DNA from: JAPHTQ01 sp050288165
Lineage (GTDB): Bacteria; Pseudomonadota; Gammaproteobacteria; Thiohalomonadales; Thiohalomonadaceae
Assembly: GCA_050288165.1 (NCBI GenBank)
Contig: JBNKDG010000007.1
Span: forward strand, 124,001 to 188,000
Direction of reading: 5' to 3'
Length of the DNA stretch: 64,000 nucleotides
The translations under genes and the position numbers were made by a program. Under the pieces are notes generated by a model, which did no database searches, was not told the origin of the DNA, and saw only the letters and a list, made by a program, of their open reading frames with translations. Below, in pieces: positions 47,001 through 56,000 of this stretch (its first letter is position 1; each line of letters starts with the position of its first letter).

Positions 47001-50000
47001 AGGTACCGGTGATCAGTTGACTATTGCCAACTTTTTTTCTGGTGTGGAATATCAGATCGAGAAAATCACCTTTGCCGGAACTACCGATATCTGGACACCC
47101 ACTGAACTTGAAGCATTTGCGAATATTCCAACTGAGGGGAATGATTACCTGGTCGGTGATGCTGACGACAACATCATCAATGGTCTGGGTGGGAATGACA
47201 CGCTTGTAGGAAATGCAGGCAATGACACTCTGGATGGCGGCGCGGGTAATGACCGATTTGAAGGCGGAATCGGTAACGATGTCTATAAATTTGGTCGTGG
47301 CTCCGGGATTGACAGTATCTACGATTACGATGCCTCTGCAGGTAATTCCGATACGATCGAATTTGCTGCGGATGTTGCGCCCACTGACGTGGTGGTGCGC
47401 CGCAGCGGCAATGACCTGTATCTCACGATCACCGACACAGGTGACCGCCTGACTATTTCAAACTTCTTCTCTGGTGAACAGTGTCAGATAGAGCAATTCA
47501 GTTTTAATGACGGTGCTGTGGTTTGGACGGCGGCAGAGCTTATTACACAGACATCTACGGCGACCGAGAGTGACGATTACCTAGTCGGTGATGCTGGCGA
47601 CAACGTCATTAATGGTTTGGGTGGCGATGATACGCTGGTAGGAGATAAAGGCAACGATACCCTTGATGGTGGTGCGGGGAATGACTCTTTGTATGGTGGC
47701 ACTGGTAGTGACATATACATGTTTGGCCGTGGTTCTGGGTCTGACATTGTTTATGAAAATGATATCACGGCCGGCAATCTTGATACGATCGAATTTGCTG
47801 CGGATGTTGCGCCAACTGATGTGTCAGTACATCGCAGGGGCAATAGCTTGTATTTCACGATCACCGATACTGGTGACCGCCTGACTATTTCCAACTTCTT
47901 CTCCCAAGAACAGTATCAGATAGAGCAATTCAGCTTTAATGGCGGTGCTGTTGTCTGGACAGCGGCAGAGCTTATAGCGCAGATATCTACGGCGACCGAG
48001 GGTGACGATTACCTGGTGGGTGATGCTGGCGACAACATCATCAATGGTCTGGGCGGGAATGACACGCTTGTAGGAAATGCAGGCAATGACACTCTGGATG
48101 GTGGCGCGGGCAATGATCGGCTGGAAGGCGGAGTCGGTAACGACGTTTACAAATTCGGTCGTGGTGCCGGGTCTGACACTGTTTATGAGAATGATATCGC
48201 AGCAGGCAATCGCGACACGATCGAGTTTGCTGCGGATGTGATGCCAAGCGATGTCGTGGTGCGCCGCAGTGGTGACACTGGGAGTCTGTATCTCACGATT
48301 GCTGATACTGGCGAGCAACTAACTGTTTCCAACTTTTTCCGTGATGAACGATATCAAATTGAGCAAGTCACCTTTGCTGGTAGAACGGATGTCTGGACAG
48401 TAGCGGAACTTATTGCACGGAGTTCCATTGCAACTGAAATTAATGATTGTCTGCTAGGTGATGCGGGTGACAATGTCATCAACGGCCTGGGTGGCAACGA
48501 CAGACTTTTGGGTAATGGGGGCAATGACACCCTTGATGGCGGTGCGGGAGATGATTCCCTGGAGGGTAATGCTGGTGATGACCACCTTGATGGTGGCGTA
48601 GGGAATGATCTCCTGCAAGGAGGAGTTGGCAACGATACCCTTGATGGCGGTGCAGGAACAGATTACCTGTATGGCGGTATTGGCAATGATGTATATAAGT
48701 TTGGAGTTGGCTCCGGGAATGACACTATTTACGAAGACGATGCCACAGCGGGCAATCTTGACACGATAGAGTTTTCTGCAGGCGTCATGCCTGAAGGCGT
48801 GTCAGTGCGCCGCAGTGGCGACAATCTTTACCTAAGTATTATTGGAACTAATGATCTGCTGACTGTTTCCAATTTCTTCTCAGGTGAACAATATCAGGTA
48901 GAGCAGGTCACCTTTGCGGACAGTACAGTTGTCTGGACCGCTGCGGAGCTTGTCGCGCAACTTTCCACTGCTACCGAAGGTGATGATTACCTGGTCGGTG
49001 ATGCTGGCGACAACATCATCAATGGTCTGGGTGGCAATGACACACTGATAGGTAGTGAGGGTGATGACATTCTGGATGGGGGTGTGGGTAATGACCGGCT
49101 GGAAGGTGGAGTCGGTAACGACGTCTACAAATTTGGGCGTGATTACGGATATGACGCTATCTTTGAAAATGACATCACTGCTGGCAATCGCGATACGATC
49201 GAGTTTGCCGCAGGTGTCTCACCTGCTGACGTGTCAGTGCGTCGCAGTGGTGACAATCTTAATCTAAGGATTATTGGCACTTATGACCAGCTGACTATTT
49301 CAAACTTCTTCGCCGGTGAGCAATACCAGGTCGAGCAAATCACTTTTACAGACAGTACAGAAGTCTGGACTGCGGCGGATCTTATCGCACAAACGTCAGT
49401 TGCGACCGAGGGTGATGACTATCTGGTTGGTGATGCTGGCGATAACGTCATCAATGGCATGGGTGGCAATGACACACTGGTAGGTAATGAGGGTAATGAT
49501 ACTCTGGATGGTGGTGCAGGTGATGACCGTATGGAAGGTGGTGTCGGTAACGACGTATACCGATTTGGTCGTGGTGCCGGGTATGACACTATCTTTGACA
49601 GTGATACCACGATCGGTAACTTTGATACGATAGAGTTTTCCGCTGGTGTCGCGCCTGCAGATGTGTCAGTACGGCGCAATGGCAACGATCTATATCTTAC
49701 GATTACCGAAACCGGTGAACGCCTGACTATTTCAGGATTCTTTTCGGGTGAACGGTACCAGGTTGAGCAAATCACCTTTGTAGATAGTACAGAAGTCTGG
49801 ACGGCAGCTGAGCTTGTCGCGCAACTCTCTACTGCAACCGAGGGTGATGACTATCTGGTGGGCGATGCTTCAGACAACGTTATGAATGGTCTGGGTGGCA
49901 ACGACACATTGATAGGCAACGAGGGAAATGACACCCTGGATGGTGGTGCGGGTAATGACAGGCTGGAAGGTGGAGTCGGTAACGATATCTACGTATTCGG

Positions 50001-53000
50001 TCATGGCGCCGGGTCTGACATTATCATTGATAATGATCCCACGGTGGGTAACCTTGATACGATCAAATTTGCAGCGGGTGTCACGCCTGCTGATATATCT
50101 GTAAGTCGCGTTGGCAGCAATCTGTATCTGAAGATTGTATCTACTGGTGAACAGCTGAACATTTTAAGCTTCTTCTCTGGTGAGCAATACCAGGTCGAGC
50201 AAATCACCTTTGCAGACAGCACAGAAATCTGGACGGCAGCGGAGCTTATCGCGCAGCTCTCTACTGCAACCGAAGGTGATGACTATCTGGTCGGTGATGC
50301 TGGCGATAACGTCATCAATGGCCTAGGTGGGAATGACACGCTTATTGGTAATGCAGGCAATGACACCCTGGATGGAGGAGCAGGGAATGATTTCTTACAG
50401 GGTGGTGCCGGTGATGATGTCTATGTATTCGGTCATGGTTCCGGGTCTGACACCATCTTTGATAGTGATGCAACGATCGGCAACCTTGATAAGATCGAAT
50501 TTGCAGCAGGTGTTGCGCCAACTGATGTGTCAGTAGGTCGTAGTGGTAACGATCTTTATCTCACGATTGCCGAAACCGGTGACCGCCTGACTATTTCCAG
50601 TTTCTTCTCGGGCGAACGATACCAGGTAGAGCAAGTCACCTTTGCAGATAGCACAGAAGTCTGGACAGCGGCGGAGCTTATCGCACAAACGTCAGTTGCG
50701 ACCGAGGGTGATGACTATCTCGTAGGTGATACTAGCGACAACGTCATGAATGGTCTAGGTGGAAATGACATACTGATTGGCAATGACGGCAATGACACCC
50801 TGGACGGTAATTCAGGTAATGATCGATTGTATGGCGATGCTGGGAACGACACCATAGGTGGTGGTGTAGGTGACGACGTCCTGCATGGCAATGATGGTAA
50901 TGATATTTTGTTTGGTGGGGCAGGTAATGACCAGTTGTATGGCGATGCTGGCGCTGACACTCTGGATGGGGGTGAAGGAAATGATTACTTGCAAGGTGGT
51001 GCCGGTGATGATGTCTATCTATTTGGTCGTGGTTCTGGATCGGACAGTATCTACGAAAGTGACGCTACTGCCGGAAATATTGATACGATAAAAGTATTGT
51101 CTGGCGTCAATCCTGATGAAGTTGTTCTCAAAAAATTTGGAAATAATCTTGAGTTATATATTGATGGGGCTGGCGACAAGCTAAGCATATCGAATTGGTT
51201 TTTAGATGATAAATATAAGGTTGAAAAGATCGAGTTTTCTGATGGAACTGTTTGGGATGCTGAACATCTGAACACCCTATTCCCTGTGGATCCGGAAGCA
51301 AGTAATCACTTTGTTGGTAATGATTATGCTAATGATTATCTCTACGGCAGCAATGCTAATGACGAACTTCGTGGTCTCGCCTATAACGATAATCTGTATG
51401 GGTATGCGGGTGACGACTTCCTGAGTGGTGGTAGAGGTTATGACAACCTGTATGGTGGTGCAGGTAGTGATACCTATCTCTTCGGTCGTGGGTTTAATTA
51501 CGACACTATTTATGAAAATGATGCAACTGCTGGAACAATTGATGTCATTCGTATAACGTCTGATGTTTCTCCGGCTGACGTGGTGCTCACGCGCTCTGGT
51601 ACTTCGCTTCAAATTCAGATTATTGGTACAGGCGACAGGCTGCAGGTTGCTAACTGGTTCAGTGGTAACCAGTATCAGGTCGAGAGACTCGAATTCTCTG
51701 ATGGTACGGTCTGGTCGGCTGAACAGATCACTTCCCAGATTTCCACTCCGACAGACGGTGATAACTACATTGAAGGCACCGTCGGTGATGATGTAATCGA
51801 CGCACTTGCCGGCGACGATTATGTGTCGGGTGCGGAGGGTAACGATGTACTCATTGGCGGTGCGGGAAATGATAGCCTGGATGGCGGTGCCGATAATGAC
51901 TACCTGGATGGTGGGGATGGCTATGACAGTTTGTATGGCGGCGATGGGAAGGACCTTCTGCTTGGTGGCGCCTCTGATGATTACCTGATTGCCGGTAATG
52001 GAGGTGATGTCCTGGTCGGTGGCGCAGGTAGTGACTATTTGTCAGGTGACGCTGGCAGTGATGTTTATTTGATAAATGCCGGTGACAGCGGTCTTGCTGC
52101 TGATGATATGTATGATTATATCAGCGATTTTGATTCCATGACTGAAGATGGTGCACCGTCTCTGGATACCGATACGGTTTCACTTGGAGGTGGGATCAAC
52201 TTTGACGATGTCTATGCATACATGAATGTTGATGGATGGAGTAACGGCTCGGATTCATGGAGTGAATCGTGGCTCACACTCTATATCCAGTCGACTGCTG
52301 AAGCTATTGATATAGACTGGCAATACATTGAGGAAACGAACGGCGTTGTAACCTATTCAGATGATTACAGAATAGAGAGAATTCAGTTCCTGAGCGATGC
52401 AGGGGCAAGAATTTTCGATCTTAAAGCAATTATTGAATCACGATTTGATGAGTTTGCGGCGGCATCCATGGATGCACCTATCGCGCTCATTGATAGTGTT
52501 GCGGTTTCTCAATTCGAACTAACAGGAACAGTTGAGATTGCTGGTGGTGACACAGCAATGCAATATGCTCTGACTGGTCAATTGCCTGCTGAACCCCTGC
52601 CTTTATATAACGAAATTGCTGGTACTGATCAGGACGATACCCTGATTGGTACGGGTTACGACGACTGGCTACAGGGTCTTGCAGGAAACGATACGCTAAT
52701 TGGTCTGGCGGGCGATGATCTGCTGGATGGCGGTGACGGTAATGACACTCTCACTGGTGGTGCCGGGATTGATATATTCCAGGGTGGAGCTGGTGATGAT
52801 ATGTTTATCGTCGAAGGAGACGATCCATATTATGACACTTTCCTTGGTGGTGATGGGTTTGATTCAATCCAGGGTGGTGCGGGTGATGATGTCATAAGGG
52901 TGAACTCCTTTGACTGGACAAGTGGTATTGAACTAATCGATGGCGGTGCGGGTGAGAATACGATTTCTGGAACTGGAGGTGATGACATTATTGACCTTTC

Positions 53001-56000
53001 CAGTGATCCTGAAGCTGGTTCTGCTATTGAAGTTACAAATGTTTCTCGCATCCTGGGTGACGGTGGTGACGACAGCATTATTGGTACCGCTAATCGGGAT
53101 GTCATATATGGTGGTGATGGTTATGACTCACTGTTTGGCGGAGATGGTGATGATTTTATTTCGGGTGGCAGTTTATTAAATGATCAATCAGTCACGACTG
53201 AAGTGATCGACACGGTTTATGGCGGAAATGGTAACGACATTGTCATGGGGTCTGATTCAGGGGTAAATGACAATGTTTACGGAGGAGCCGGTGATGACAT
53301 TCTTATTACAACAAAAGGGAGTGGTGACGACCTTGCTGGCGGAGTAGGTAGTGATGTTTATTTAGTAAACCATGGCTTTACAGTGCCGAGTACCGATCGG
53401 TTGGGGATTCATGATGGGGATGATGCTCCCAACGTGGGTGCCGCGAAGGATTTGTCGGGTGTGGACACGATTTCATTTGGTTCCGGAATCAGGCCTGACG
53501 ATATCACTGCTTCTGTCGCGCACTATACATGGAGCAATAATGGTTACGTTCGGGAAACTATGGAAGTCTCCCTGGATCTTGGTCTTCCTGACGAGCTTGT
53601 AATTATTAAATGGTATCAATGTGTAACTCAAGATGGTGTGGTTACCTATGAAAGTGACGGTGCCATAGAACGCGTACAGTTTATTTCAGATTCCTGTATG
53701 CGCGTGTATGACTTCAAGAGGCTTATTGAGGCGCGGTGGGATGAGTTGATGCTGGCAGAAGGGGCTGTGCAGCTATTTACGCCGGAGTTCATGAGCCAAT
53801 TCGATATATCCGATACTGCCGAAATTGCTGGTGGGGATTATGCGGTGCAGTATGCCTTGGTAGGGCAGACCCCTGAAGAGGTTGATTATGACCAATCAAT
53901 GGGAATTTCAGGGAGTGATGCGGACGATTCACTAAGTGGAACTGCATGTTCTAATTACATTACTGGTCTTGATGGTAATGATGTAATTGATGCGGGTGCT
54001 GGCAATGACATCATCGTCGGTGGTCGTGGCGATGATGTTTCTGCAGGCGGCTCTGGAAATGATCGCTACGTATTCCGCCCGGGTGATGGCCATGACATCA
54101 TCGACGACAGTCAGGGCACAGATATCCTGTTTATTGCCGATGGGGTGGTAGCCAGCGATCTGGAGTGCAATCGCATCGGCAATGATGCCGTGCTTACACT
54201 CATCACTACCGGTGACACAATTACCCTTAAAGACTGGTATCTCAACAGCGAAGGTGTCCAGCATATTGTCTTCAGTGATGGTAGTGCCCTGGATCAAGGG
54301 GTTCTGGAAGAACTGGCCAATCTACCTCCCACCGCCAACCCGGACAGCCTGACCGCGTTTGAAGACGGTGGTATCGTGATTACTCCTGCCTCAGTATTGC
54401 TGGATAACGATACCGATCCTGATCCTAATGATGTGCTGACGGTGGAATCACTAAGTGGTTCAGCGATAGATGCTGCGCTTACTCTGGTTAATGGTGAAAT
54501 TCACTACGATATCGGTAATCGCTTCCAGGAACTGAAAGCGGGTGCGGTGGTATACGATACCTTTGATTACACCATCAGTGACGGTAATGGTGGGATTTCT
54601 ACCAGCACTGTAACTGTCACCATCGTCGGTACCAACGATGGTCCTGTCGCCGATGTCGACTTTGGTGCTGCGGTGGAAGACGGTCCCACTGTTACCCTGA
54701 CGGCCGCCGAGCTACTGGCCAACGACTACGACATCGATCAGGGTGATACCCTAAGCATCGCCTCCGTCTCGGCGCAATCAGCGGCGGGTGCTGCGGTCAG
54801 CCTTGTAAACGGCGATGTGCAATACACTATCGGCGATCTGTTCCAGGAACTGGCGGAAGGAGAGACTGCTACCGATACCTTCGAGTACACCATCGTCGAT
54901 TCTGCCGGAGCCACCAGCACGGCGACGGTCACCATGACCATCACCGGCACCAACGATGCCCCCATCGTCGTGGCTGACACTGCGGCGGTAACAGAAGATG
55001 TGACCCTGACGGCCACCGGCAATGTCCTTGCTAACGACCACGACATCGACCAGGGTGACATCCTCAGCGTCGCCAATGCCGGTATTTACGTCGGCCAATA
55101 CGGCACACTGACCCTGAATACCGACGGCAGCTACAGCTACGCACTGGATAACAGCGCGATGGCCGTGCAGTCATTGGCAGAAGGCCAACTCGTTAGTGAA
55201 AGCTTTGACTACATTGCAACGGATGGCATGGCAGAAACGGCATCCACATTAACCATCAGCATCACCGGCACCAACGATGCCCCCATCGTCGTGGCTGACA
55301 CTGCGGCGGTAACAGAAGATGTGACCCTGACGGCCACCGGCAACGTCCTTGCTAACGACCACGACATCGACCAGGGCGACATCCTCAGCGTCGCCAACGC
55401 CGGCACCTACGTCGGCCAATACGGCACACTGACCCTCAACACCGACGGCAGCTACAGCTATGCGCTGGATAATTCATCCATGACCGTGCAATCGCTAGCT
55501 GAAGGGCAGGTGGTCACCGAAAGCTTTGCCTATACCGCAACGGATGGCATGGCAGAAACGGCATCCACATTAACCGTCAGCATCACCGGCACCAACGATG
55601 CGCCGATGGTCAATGTCCCGCTGTCCGATCAGGAAGCTTATGAAGAGGTCCCCTTCAGCTACCAGATCCCGGCGGATGCCTTCATCGACATCGATCAGGG
55701 CGACACCCTTAGCTACAGCGCCACCCTGGCTAATGGCGATCCGCTGCCTGAGTGGCTGACATTTGATCCGACAACCCAGACCCTTAGCAGCAGCCTGCCG
55801 GATGGTGAGGCGGCAGGTATTTGGTCGATCCGTGTCACCGCCACCGATCCACACGGTGCCTCGGCCTACTCAGACTTCAAACTGGACGTGGCTGATTTAA
55901 TTCAGGGCACCTGTGAAGAAGACACCCTCATTGGCAGTGGCCTGCGCGACGTGATCTACGGCTTCGGCGACGAAGACATCCTGGTAGGCAACGGTGCGGA

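Noticed and set aside
40630..51770. Regular repeats that could suggest a CRISPR array or minisatellite
   Set aside because: The periods are multiples of three and of 9 residues, the frame is open throughout and the translation is GGxGxDxLx-type RTX; it is coding repeat, not CRISPR.
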